Translations under genes and position numbers: made by a program
Assembly: GCF_900078755.1 (NCBI RefSeq)
Contig: NZ_FKIH01000028.1
Length of the DNA: 64,000 nucleotides
From: Ichthyocystis sparus
GTDB lineage: Bacteria; Pseudomonadota; Gammaproteobacteria; Burkholderiales; 2013Ark19i
Reading direction: 5' to 3' (one strand)
Shown: one piece after another, positions 40,371-48,877 of the stretch
Position numbering within the stretch: the stretch's first letter is position 1
Layout: each line of letters begins with the position of its first letter
Notes under the pieces: generated by a model
Databases searched by the model: none
Told to the model about the DNA's origin: nothing
Seen by the model: only the letters and a program-made list of their open reading frames with translations

Positions 40371-41660
40371 AATACCGACCCCATCACACTATAAAATTAT
40401 TATCACACGGTTCAGATCAGAACTATGGAAGTAAAAGCACTTCTAGTGATTAACATCTCTTTCGGTACATTTTACTAATGTGTACATAAGTTGGTTGTTT
40501 ACTTGTTAAAAACTCTCAACAAACATTAACTGAGTATAATTATACTCATCAGTGTGCCATTGCTAACTTAGCATAAGCATAGTTTGTGCGTTTTTATTGA
40601 ATTAGCACTGAGAATCAAATAAACCCACAAATTCCAGTTGTTCATACTATTTATTTTACTTTATCTTGTTTAGTGGTACTTATACTACCTATATCTATCT
40701 AGGTGAAAACATTATTCCAAATTCATTAACTATCGCTTTGTATAGAGGATATTATGTATTGTCTTGCAATGAGAATCGCAATTATGTAACGATTTTTAAG
40801 ATAATTCATAAAACTAAGGTAATATAAGAGTAATAACATCGGATAGGTGGGTAGTATTTTTTATTTATCTATATATTGTAAGATTACAAATCAAAATAAT
40901 TATCCTTATTTATCCAGCAAAAATATCCGAGGCACATGTAATTTAAATTACAAATTTAAAAAGTTAATGGATTATTTATTAAGTTAATATTATTTGATGT
41001 ATTAGTAAGTGGCTTTGATTAGTAGCTTCATATTGTTCTGGTGTTGTGTGATGTTGATGGGGTATATGATTTATATTTAAAGTTCATGAACATGAGATAA
41101 TAAGTTTCACAGATTTTAAGTAATAGTGATACTGATACCAGATATAGGCCTTACTTAAAGAATAATTATGGGATAAGCACTCACATAACGATAACGCTTG
41201 CAGTGTAGTACCGTTTTTGTGATAGAACAAAGTGAATTACTTAACAATCCATTGTCAATATTAACACTACCTATGCGTGTTAATACTTAACATCATAGTA
41301 TACATATTGTATTAGAATGAGGGCGCGTATATGCTAGAATTTTACGACTACTTATTTATAACAAGGTGTATCCAACATTCCACACGGTGCAATTATAAGG
41401 CACCATACAAGCGGTTACCATACGAAAATTATAATAATGGACAGAATATTATGTAATCCCTCCTCAAGGAAATCTTAGGAGTATCCTCTTTCTCTTGAGA
41501 GGAGGTATCTGCAGAATTAAAGTTGAAAATGAATATATTTCTTGTTCTCATCTTTCTATATTATATGTTTTAAATAGTTCATATGCTCATAAAGCTGCTG
41601 AAAAATTTGATGTAAGCAAAATGTAAGAGAAGCACTAACGAGAAAGCCCGGATATGTAAA
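40371..41660. repeat. Segmental duplication, copy A
   Basis: Runs from the start of P13 to the dead copy of P15 and is collinear with 44680-46160, which runs from the start of P14 into P15. Shared parts, in order, are the minus-strand leader block, the relic of a plus-strand paralogue, the P15 upstream region with its ATTAACAC/GTGTTAAT dyad, and the P15 5' coding region. Copy A is about 97 bases shorter up to the P15 start, roughly the length of the satellite found only in copy B. Confidence 0.85.
40738..41175 (+). pseudogene. Relic of a family gene, copy A
   Basis: TTTTTAAGATAATTCATAAA corresponds to F-K-I-I-H-K. GATAGGTGGGTAGTA corresponds to D-R-W-V-V. TTAGTAGCTTCATATTGTTC corresponds to L-V-A-S-x-x-S. 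GTATATGATTTATATTTAAA, followed by TTAAGTAATAGTGATACTG, corresponds to V-Y-D-L-Y-L-K ... LSNSDTD near the C-terminus. Everything between about residues 165 and 980 has been deleted and stops are frequent. Confidence 0.75.
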
Positions 41661-41715
41661 AGAAGATTATTTAAGTTCAGAGAAAGTATATTTGGAGAGA
41701 AGCTTTTTAGAGAGA
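41451..41715 (+). pseudogene. Dead, internally deleted copy of P15
   Basis: ATGTAATCCCTCCTCAAGG against the P15 start ATGGAATCCCTCCTCAAGG: codon 2 has become TAA. Three internal deletions follow. One comes after TATCTGCAG (about 80 bases), one after AGCAAAATG (about 20 bases), and one of about 1.1 kb that joins GAAGATTATTTAAG to TTCAGAGAAAGTATATTTGG, the counterpart of P15 position 47281. Upstream sequence is nearly the same as the P15 promoter region. Confidence 0.85.
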
Positions 41716-41914
41716 GTTGAAATGCTTTCTGGAATAGTGTGGAATATGGAGGTATAAATTAATACTAATAAGTCATATCACATCATATGATGTATATATA
41801 TCCATAGTAAAACCATTATTAGATATATACAATTAATATAAGATACATAATTAAGGAGAAAAGAATAAGTGTCACCCCAACAAAATACCAAAGAGCACTT
41901 CAAGATAACAATAA

Positions 41915-42000
41915 AGCCAATAAATCCAAACCATTTATACACTTCAACTATACACTCTCAACATAATCGCCCTGCATAGCCACAAATAAAGTCGGCACAC
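41915..42000 (-). pseudogene. Out-of-frame repeat remnant at the 3' end of P14
   Basis: The minus-strand shifted frame across the P14 stop reads N-S-L-P-D-T-I-S-V-P-T-L-F-V-A-M-Q-G-D-Y-V, i.e. the family LLPDII ... VPALFMAMQ segment, ending at a stop soon after. It has the same architecture as the remnant behind P12, so the deletion predates the P12/P14 duplication. Confidence 0.75.
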
Positions 42001-44679
42001 TTATAGTATCTGGCAACGAATTGACCTTTCTCTCGTTGTGTCACAGTACTCATATATTCTACATTCATTTTCTCCCTCATCTTCAAAATAATTTTTATAA
42101 GAATCTTTACCTATAAACATCTTTAAAGAGAATTTACTTAGATATAAAAATTCTTCACAGCTTAAAACTTCACTACGTGATACAACATTGGTCTTGTCAG
42201 GATCAAAAAAATGTACTACCCACCTACTTACTGGTGCTCCTTCTGTTTTCTTAGTTTTATGTATGACATTAAAAGACATTACGTGAATGTGACACTTCAA
42301 AATGAAAAATCTCTGCTCTCCAGGAATAAGACCGGATGCTATACTATGCAAAAAATCACCAAACCTGTCGCAACCTATAGTAATAACATGAAACAAGTCT
42401 CTTTCTATTATAATTTTACGTACCTCTTTAATTTTTTTAAGAGCTGCTGCTCTCACAGATTTTTCATCTGAAAATAGTTCCCAGATTTTCATTTTGTTGC
42501 TACTTCTATAGCAATCAATGCTACTAAGAAGAAATGATAAAGACAAATAGCTACAAGAAATAATTCTTCCTCCAACTTCAAATTTATTATTTAGATTTAA
42601 TATATTCTCGACATTTTTTTTAGATATATAAGGTGATTTTTTTCTATCACATGGTATTCTTTTCATAGAATATGAAGAATACATGGTACTCATCTTAATT
42701 TTATTTTTAATACAAGATATTTCACAAGATATTTCTCTTCTAACTTCTTCAGATGCATGCATTAATAATGAATCATACGCATTCATAATATCAATATTAC
42801 TTTCTGCCAATTCTAATAATATGAATATGCCGGATGTACCGTCACGCTCCCTAATCATTAATAGCTCCAGCATCATATAATCTAATCTAGTCTTATGCAC
42901 ACTGTCCCTTAGAAAAACCACAACTTTACCTATTAATCCAGCAAAAGCAACTACTGTATCAATATGACCCTTTTCCAAAGCAATTAACAGACCAGAAGAA
43001 TACATTTTAGGTTTGTATATTAACAATTTAAAAATTAAATCTGCCATATCAACATCAGGTATATGTCCTTTCATCAGAAATAATCTATCCATCAATTCAT
43101 AAAAAGCAAGCATTGCATCAGAACTACCACGTAACAAAACGACAAATATGGCGGACATTCCTTCAGATTCAGATTCTAATAGTCTAAAAAGCATACTTAC
43201 CATATCATCATCAGGTATACATCCTCTCATAGTAAGCAACCTATCCACCAATATACCTAAAGCACGTACTGCATCAGCATGATTCTCTTTAAGAGCATAA
43301 ACTAGAGCAGAAAATCCATTTTCATCTTTATGATCCAATAACTTAAAAATAATGTTAGACATTTTTCTAGGATCCATAATATCTTTAAGTATAAAAATAT
43401 TATCCAAAAGATCACCAAAAGCCAAAATGGCATCAGCAGATTTATTCATTAATACAGATATAGAAAGAGCAGACAAATTATCATCTTTGCGCTTAGCAAG
43501 CAAAACATCAAATAGTATTTTAGAAAAATTATCTATATGCATTGTATGTCTTATATCCATTAATCTATTAATCAATAAACCAAAATTACTAATACATTCA
43601 ATATATCCACCTTGCATAGCCATAAATAAAGCTGGTACGCCATCAGCTGATTCAGATTTCACAATATCTGGTAACAAACTTACTTGCTCATCAGCAGAAA
43701 GTTCTCCTAAAAAATTATTGTACGCTATAACAGAGCTGGGATTATTTTGTTCCATAGCTATATAAAGCGCAGAAATACCTAAGGAGTTTTTAGAAGTAAA
43801 TATACTCTTTCTAGAGTTAGCACTTAACGTTGAAAAGGAACTAGATTCTACTACTTTTGTAATATCAAATGGACCAATATTGCTATACATCATATGATGT
43901 ATCATGCATTCAGAAATTCCATCTTTGGACATAGTTTCTAAAGTTGAAAAACTAAAACTTGCACTTCTTACATCAGAATGTTCATATATTGCGCATTCAT
44001 TTTCTTTTGGTATTTTGCATTCACCTTTTGTTGTTGCTAATTTGACAGTTTCAAAATAAGCTGCATAAGCATCTTCAGCAATAAACATAATTAAAGAAAA
44101 TTTATCTGAATCTAGAAATTCTTCTGGACTTAAAACTTCACTTCTTGTTACAACGTTAGTTCTATTAGGATCAAAAAAATGTATCACCCACATACTTACT
44201 AATGCCCCTTCTAATTCCTTGGATTTGCGCTTAATATTAAAGGACATTTCATGATTAGAACTTTGTAAAATAAAGAATCTCTGTTCTCCAGGAGTCATAG
44301 TGGATGCCATTTTATATAAAAAATGTCCAAATCTATTACAAGCCACAATATGTCTACCACATGACTTTTTTGTTATTTCTTCTTTATAAATTTCTCCAAT
44401 TCTATTAAGAGCTGTTGTTTTTAGTGAGCTTTCATCTGAAAACATTTCAGCAATTCTCATTTTTTTATTATTTCTATAACAATCCATGCCATTTAAGGCA
44501 AATAATGAAGCCAAATGGGAACAATGAATAACTTTACCATCAATTTCTACTTTGCTATTTAAATTTAATAAATCCCCAACTTCTTTTTTAGATATATAAG
44601 GCAAATTCTTTTCAGTAGATGATATTTCTTCCATCGAATGAGGAGATATATGAACGTGATCGTTGCAACTAAAATCCAT
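42001..44679 (-). CDS. P14: chimeric EspL/OspD3-like protein with two complete catalytic domains
   Basis: 892 codons, the same architecture as P12. Domain 1 has Cys53 (HCSHLASLF), His143 (SNHEMSF) and Asp170 (FFDPNRTN). Seven repeats follow, the last being AYDSLLMHASEE. After NKIKM comes domain 2 (about 663-892) with Cys709 (SCSYLSLSF), His799 (IHVMSF) and Asp826 (FFDPDKTN). Unlike P12, both triads are complete, so it could be a two-headed protease. The C-terminus ends RCQIL through a frameshift, without a second repeat array. GAGGGCGG lies about five bases before the ATG. Fusion by deletion between tandem genes is inferred. Confidence 0.86.
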   Translation of the reverse strand: MDFSCNDHVHISPHSMEEISSTEKNLPYISKKEVGDLLNLNSKVEIDGKVIHCSHLASLFALNGMDCYRNNKKMRIAEMFSDESSLKTTALNRIGEIYKEEITKKSCGRHIVACNRFGHFLYKMASTMTPGEQRFFILQSSNHEMSFNIKRKSKELEGALVSMWVIHFFDPNRTNVVTRSEVLSPEEFLDSDKFSLIMFIAEDAYAAYFETVKLATTKGECKIPKENECAIYEHSDVRSASFSFSTLETMSKDGISECMIHHMMYSNIGPFDITKVVESSSFSTLSANSRKSIFTSKNSLGISALYIAMEQNNPSSVIAYNNFLGELSADEQVSLLPDIVKSESADGVPALFMAMQGGYIECISNFGLLINRLMDIRHTMHIDNFSKILFDVLLAKRKDDNLSALSISVLMNKSADAILAFGDLLDNIFILKDIMDPRKMSNIIFKLLDHKDENGFSALVYALKENHADAVRALGILVDRLLTMRGCIPDDDMVSMLFRLLESESEGMSAIFVVLLRGSSDAMLAFYELMDRLFLMKGHIPDVDMADLIFKLLIYKPKMYSSGLLIALEKGHIDTVVAFAGLIGKVVVFLRDSVHKTRLDYMMLELLMIRERDGTSGIFILLELAESNIDIMNAYDSLLMHASEEVRREISCEISCIKNKIKMSTMYSSYSMKRIPCDRKKSPYISKKNVENILNLNNKFEVGGRIISCSYLSLSFLLSSIDCYRSSNKMKIWELFSDEKSVRAAALKKIKEVRKIIIERDLFHVITIGCDRFGDFLHSIASGLIPGEQRFFILKCHIHVMSFNVIHKTKKTEGAPVSRWVVHFFDPDKTNVVSRSEVLSCEEFLYLSKFSLKMFIGKDSYKNYFEDEGENECRIYEYCDTTRERSIRCQIL

Positions 44680-45059
44680 AGTACCGCCCTCATGACACGT
44701 ATAAAGCCATTATCACATAACGAACACGGTTCAGATCATAACCACTGAAGTGAAAGCACCTCTAGAGACTAACGTCTCCTTCGGTACATTTTGCTAATGT
44801 GTACATAAGTTGATTGTTCTCTCTTTAAAAACACTCAATAAACACTAACTAAGACCAGCGTGACATTGCTAAATCAGCACAAGTATAGTTGTTGTTTTTG
44901 CATTTTTATTGAATTTAGCACTGAGAATCAAATATACAGACTACCATTGTACATACTATTTGTCTCACTCTATCTTGTTTGCTTTATCTTGTTTAGTGGT
45001 ACTTATACTACCTATATCTATCTAGGTGAAAACATTATTCCAACTTCATTAACTATCGA

Positions 45060-45580
45060 TTTGTATAGAAGATATTATGTATTATCTTACAATGATAATC
45101 GCAATTATGTAACGATTTTTAAGATAATTCATAAAACTAGGGTAATATAAGAGTAATAACATCGTTAGGTGGTTAGGTGGTTAGGTGGTTAGGTGGTTAG
45201 GTGGTTAGGTGGTTAGGTGGTTAGGTGGTTAGGTGGTTAGGTGGTTAGGTGGTTAGGTGGTTAGGTGGTTAGGTGGTTTATCTAAACTGTAAGATTACAA
45301 ATCAAAATAATTATCTCTAATCTAGCAAAAAATTAGAGGCATATGTAATTTAAATTACAAATTTAAAAAGTTAATAGATAATTATTAAGTTAATATTATT
45401 TGATACATCAGTGCAGTGGATTTGTTTAGTGGCTTCATATTGTTTTGGTGTTGTGTGATGTTGATGGGGTATATAATTTATATTTAAAGTTCATGAACAT
45501 GAGATAATAAGTTTCCCAGATTTTAAGTAATAGTGATCCTGATACCAGATATAAGCCTTACTTAAGAATAATTATAGGAT
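45060..45580 (+). pseudogene. Relic of a family gene, copy B, interrupted by satellite
   Basis: Same landmarks as copy A: GATTTTTAAGATAATTCATA (F-K-I-I-H-K), then the position of D-R-W-V-V now replaced by tandem GTTAGGTG units, then GTATATAATTTATATTTAAA and TTAAGTAATAGTGATCCTG from the C-terminal tail. There is no usable reading frame. Confidence 0.72.
45164..45278 (+). repeat. 8-bp satellite, 14 perfect units of GTTAGGTG
   Basis: Fourteen uninterrupted GTTAGGTG units plus three bases. The sister locus in copy A has one GATAGGTGGGTAGTA at the same place, and intact genes have AGGTGGGTAGTA encoding R-W-V-V. The array therefore grew from protease-coding DNA after the segmental duplication. The complete lack of unit variation suggests recent slippage and probably length polymorphism between strains. 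Confidence 0.95.
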
Positions 45581-45665
45581 AAGCACTCACATAACGATAA
45601 CGCTTGCAGTGTAGTACCGTTTTTGTGATAGAACAAAGTGAATTACTTAACAGTCCATTGTCAGT

Positions 45666-45690
45666 ATTAACACCAACTATGCGTGTTAAT
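45666..45690 (+). promoter_or_regulatory. Dyad in the P15 upstream region
   Basis: ATTAACAC, nine bases, GTGTTAAT, located 166 bases upstream of P15. The dyad is kept in the upstream region of the dead copy (near 41256). It may be an operator; the surrounding sequence differs from the upstream blocks of the other members. Confidence 0.45.
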
Positions 45691-45856
45691 GCTTAACATC
45701 ATAGTATACATATTGTATTAGAATGAGGGCACGTATGTGCTAGAATTTTACGACTACTTATCTATAACAAGGTGTGTCAGACATTCCACATGGTGCAATT
45801 AGAAGGCGCCACACAAGCGGTTACCATACGAAAATTATAATAATGGACAGAAAATT

Positions 45857-48211
45857 ATGGAATCCCTCCTCAAGGAAAGCTTAAGAATATCCTCTTTCTC
45901 TGGAGAGGAGGTATCTGCAGAAACTAAGAGTATTCCTTACATATCAATGAAGGCATCCAATATTGTAAACTTTAATTGTAAGATTAAAGTTGAAGATGAA
46001 TGTATTTCCTGTTCTCATCTTTCCACATTATATGTTTTAAATAGTTCATATGCTCATAAAGCTGGTGAAAAACTTGATGTAAGCAAAATGTTTGAGAGTG
46101 AGAATGCAGTAAGAGAAGCACTAACAAGAAAGCCCAGATATATAGAAGAAGATTATTCAAGAATGATAAAAAATGCCAAAGCCAAGCATATTATTGCATG
46201 TGATGATTTTGGTAGGTTTTTGTACAACATAGCTATAACCACCTCAAGTTCTCAATGTAGGATATTTTTTTTACAGAGTACTAGTCACATTATGGCTTTC
46301 GAATTTTTAAGAAAACCAACAGTGAAAAACCGCTCTGCTGATAAATTAGTAGTCAAATTTTTTGATCCTAACAGAACTAATGTTACATCACGTAGCAGAG
46401 TATATTCTTCTGATGATTTCTTAAATAGTAATGCTTTTTGTTTGAGAAAATTTATAAAAAGTTCTATGTATAGTTTATATTTCGGAGAAAATCTGGAAGG
46501 TAAGTGTGTAGAAGAAACAGAATGTATAATATATGAACATCACCATGAGAATGTAGAATGTTTGAGATTTTCAACATTAGAGACATTGTCTCAAGAAGGA
46601 ATATCATCTTGCATGATGTATCATTTAATTATAGATGCTAATTGTTTGGAAGATGTACGTAAGGCGGTAGAAATGCTGTCAACCCTTGATCTGAGCAAGA
46701 AAGGTAGAGAAGATATTTTTCGTTGTAGAAGTAGTAATGGTAATTCAGTGCTCGTAGAAATCATGAGTTTAGGAAAAGTTCAGTCTATAGACCTCTATAG
46801 TTTATTGTTGAATAGCATGTCTGATGAGGAGAAGGTTAGTTTACTACCTAGTATATTACTATCAAGTAATATACATGGCTCTACAGGACTTTATTTGGCT
46901 TTGCAAAATGGCTATAGTGATGCCGTATATGCTTTTGATAAAATGCTTAATAATCTTATATTGATTGAGAGTAAAATTGATTGTAGCGAATTTGCTATGA
47001 TTTTATCCAATTTATTTGCAGCTAAAAGCAGTGAAGGTATACCAGGTCTATTTATGGCATTACAGGGAGATATGCATAAAACGGTTACTGCTTTTGGTGA
47101 ATTATTAAATAGACTAGTTTGTATGAGAAATAAATTATCTGACACAAAGATAGTTGATATGATTTTTGATTTACTATCAGCTAAAACTAAAGATGGTATT
47201 CCTGGATTATTCATGGCCCTGCAGAAAGATAACCACAGTTCAGTATCTTCATTTGGCAAATTGATAAATATATTAACTCTGTTCAGAGGAAGTATATTTG
47301 GAGAGAAGCTTTTTAGAATGTTTGTAGAGTTAATGTTGGCTAAAAATATTTCTGGCACTACAGGTATGTATATGTCGTTGCAGAATAATTGCCATAACTC
47401 TATTTACGCTTTTGATGAAATATTGTGTAATTTTCTACCAATAACAAAAGATGACGTGCCAGTGCATGTATTTTTGCAGGCTCTGCGTACTATGTTACTT
47501 GCTAAAAGTGATTGTGATGTGTGTGGTTTATTTATGGCTTTACAATTAGGTAACCATAGTTCTATTGCCGCTTTTAGTAAGTTATTAAGTAAATTACTCC
47601 TTGTTAAGGATAAAATATCTGAATCGGACTTAGCGGGTGCTTTTTCTGAGATACTATTGGCCAAAAATAAACATGGTACGCCCGGTCTATTCATGGCCTT
47701 ACAGTGTGGCCACGCAGATGCTATTGCTGCATTTGGTAGTCTCGTAGATGTATTAGTTGAGGCTAAGGAAAATTTTTCTCCAGACACGTTTGCCGCTATA
47801 GCTTTAGATATATTTACTAGTAAGCGTTATACTGACGGAACACCGGGGTTGTTTGCTGCGCTAGCTGGATGTAAGCCCAAAGCGACCAGTGAATTTGGTC
47901 GCTTGCTAATGAAGGTACGTGAATGCAATAACTGGTCTGTCCTGTTAGCAGCCGAAGATGGCAATGGGGTACCTGGTCTGTTGTACACTGACGAAAGCAC
48001 AAGAGAATCATATTTTAAGATGCTGACGGAGTTTCCTACTAATACATTACAAGATTTACATTCAAGACTGTGCCGTGCGCGCAGTGTAAATTCATATCAA
48101 TCGTTTGTATGCGTAAATCCGTATGACGGTATTTGTTACGATGAATTTATTAAACGACTTGCGGCTCACATAGAAGATACCTCTAAAAGGCAGCATACAC
48201 ACCATAACTAA
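45857..48211 (+). CDS. P15: divergent EspL/OspD3-like protease, 9 repeats
   Basis: 784 codons and clearly separate from the rest. It opens MESLLKESLRISSFSGEEVS, not M-D-x-N-Y. The triad is retained at Cys52 (SCSHLSTLYV), His144 (TSHIMAF) and Asp170 (KFFDPNRTN). The linker reads SCMMYHLI. Nine repeats are more regular than elsewhere and close to the OspD3 style (KDGIPGLFMALQKDNHSSV, HGTPGLFMALQCGHADAIAA). The tail is basic and ends DTSKRQHTHHN. It has its own promoter region and codon usage looks slightly less AT-biased toward the 3' end. It may be an older, less converted lineage. An upstream ATG at 45843 is out of frame. Confidence 0.88.
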   Translation: MESLLKESLRISSFSGEEVSAETKSIPYISMKASNIVNFNCKIKVEDECISCSHLSTLYVLNSSYAHKAGEKLDVSKMFESENAVREALTRKPRYIEEDYSRMIKNAKAKHIIACDDFGRFLYNIAITTSSSQCRIFFLQSTSHIMAFEFLRKPTVKNRSADKLVVKFFDPNRTNVTSRSRVYSSDDFLNSNAFCLRKFIKSSMYSLYFGENLEGKCVEETECIIYEHHHENVECLRFSTLETLSQEGISSCMMYHLIIDANCLEDVRKAVEMLSTLDLSKKGREDIFRCRSSNGNSVLVEIMSLGKVQSIDLYSLLLNSMSDEEKVSLLPSILLSSNIHGSTGLYLALQNGYSDAVYAFDKMLNNLILIESKIDCSEFAMILSNLFAAKSSEGIPGLFMALQGDMHKTVTAFGELLNRLVCMRNKLSDTKIVDMIFDLLSAKTKDGIPGLFMALQKDNHSSVSSFGKLINILTLFRGSIFGEKLFRMFVELMLAKNISGTTGMYMSLQNNCHNSIYAFDEILCNFLPITKDDVPVHVFLQALRTMLLAKSDCDVCGLFMALQLGNHSSIAAFSKLLSKLLLVKDKISESDLAGAFSEILLAKNKHGTPGLFMALQCGHADAIAAFGSLVDVLVEAKENFSPDTFAAIALDIFTSKRYTDGTPGLFAALAGCKPKATSEFGRLLMKVRECNNWSVLLAAEDGNGVPGLLYTDESTRESYFKMLTEFPTNTLQDLHSRLCRARSVNSYQSFVCVNPYDGICYDEFIKRLAAHIEDTSKRQHTHHN

Positions 48212-48877
48212 GGTAGTGGATTGTGATATATATATAAAAATTAAATTATCCACGCCCACCTTCTGATCCCCTGCCCCCATTCTAATATTTTTAATATTTG
48301 ATCTATTAAGGGCAATTACCTAAAGATAATCAATTTCTATTAATCACCCTCTATTTATTGATACGGTGTATGCTGTCATATTATGTATTATGTAATATAA
48401 TGTAATTATAGTTATTTTTGTGCCTGGCAATTGCACTAATTATGACTCTCGATAAGATCTCTTATCGAGAGTTATGAATTTATGAAAAAGAGTAAAAAGG
48501 GAGGTATAAATCCCCTACCCTTAAGCAAGATGTAATAAACGTACTAAATGCTCGAATATGGCTTGCTGAGGAAAATTATTGATTAAACCAAGCTAATGTG
48601 CATAAAGAGATACAGAGGCATCATTAGCATTAGTACTTATAATTATTTACAGTAAAACTATATCTATGGAAATAAATATAAATTTTGATAATTTTCTCAC
48701 AAAGTAAGTGGTTACAGTAATCGACACAAACACATAATTGATTCAACATGATAGATCTGCATATTTGTTCTTAGTGCGGCAAAATTGGGCACCAACACTA
48801 AATTAAGCATCAGCTACATATAAAAACTATTATTTTTATAATGATAATAAGTATTCTCACGGGGGGTTAGGTTTCAT
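48212..48877 (+). other. Spacer between P15 and the Ser-rich protein gene
   Basis: No gene or family relic was recognised. It contains the strong hairpin at 48445-48472 and, just before the next gene, TCACGGGGGGTTAGG as a ribosome-binding region. The rest is A/T-rich without obvious repeats. Confidence 0.5.
48445..48472. repeat. Strong 12-bp hairpin downstream of P15
   Basis: ACTCTCGATAAG ATCT CTTATCGAGAGT: perfect 12-base arms, four-base loop, 233 bases after the P15 stop. No T-run follows on either strand, so it is not a textbook intrinsic terminator. It could still protect or end the P15 transcript, or act as a protein-binding palindrome. Confidence 0.6.

Larger units (their letters stand above)
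44680..46160. repeat. Segmental duplication, copy B
   Basis: Counterpart of 40371-41660, with the same order of leader block, relic, P15 promoter region and P15 5' end. In this copy P15 is intact and a 14-unit satellite has grown inside the relic. The chance 96-codon frame at 44860-45150 lies within it and is not a gene. Confidence 0.85.

Noticed and set aside
45164..45278. Resemblance of GTTAGGTG units to telomeric TTAGG-type repeats
   Set aside because: The unit is 8 bp, lies inside a bacterial pseudogene and can be derived from the local R-W-V-V codons, so it is not a telomere or host contamination.
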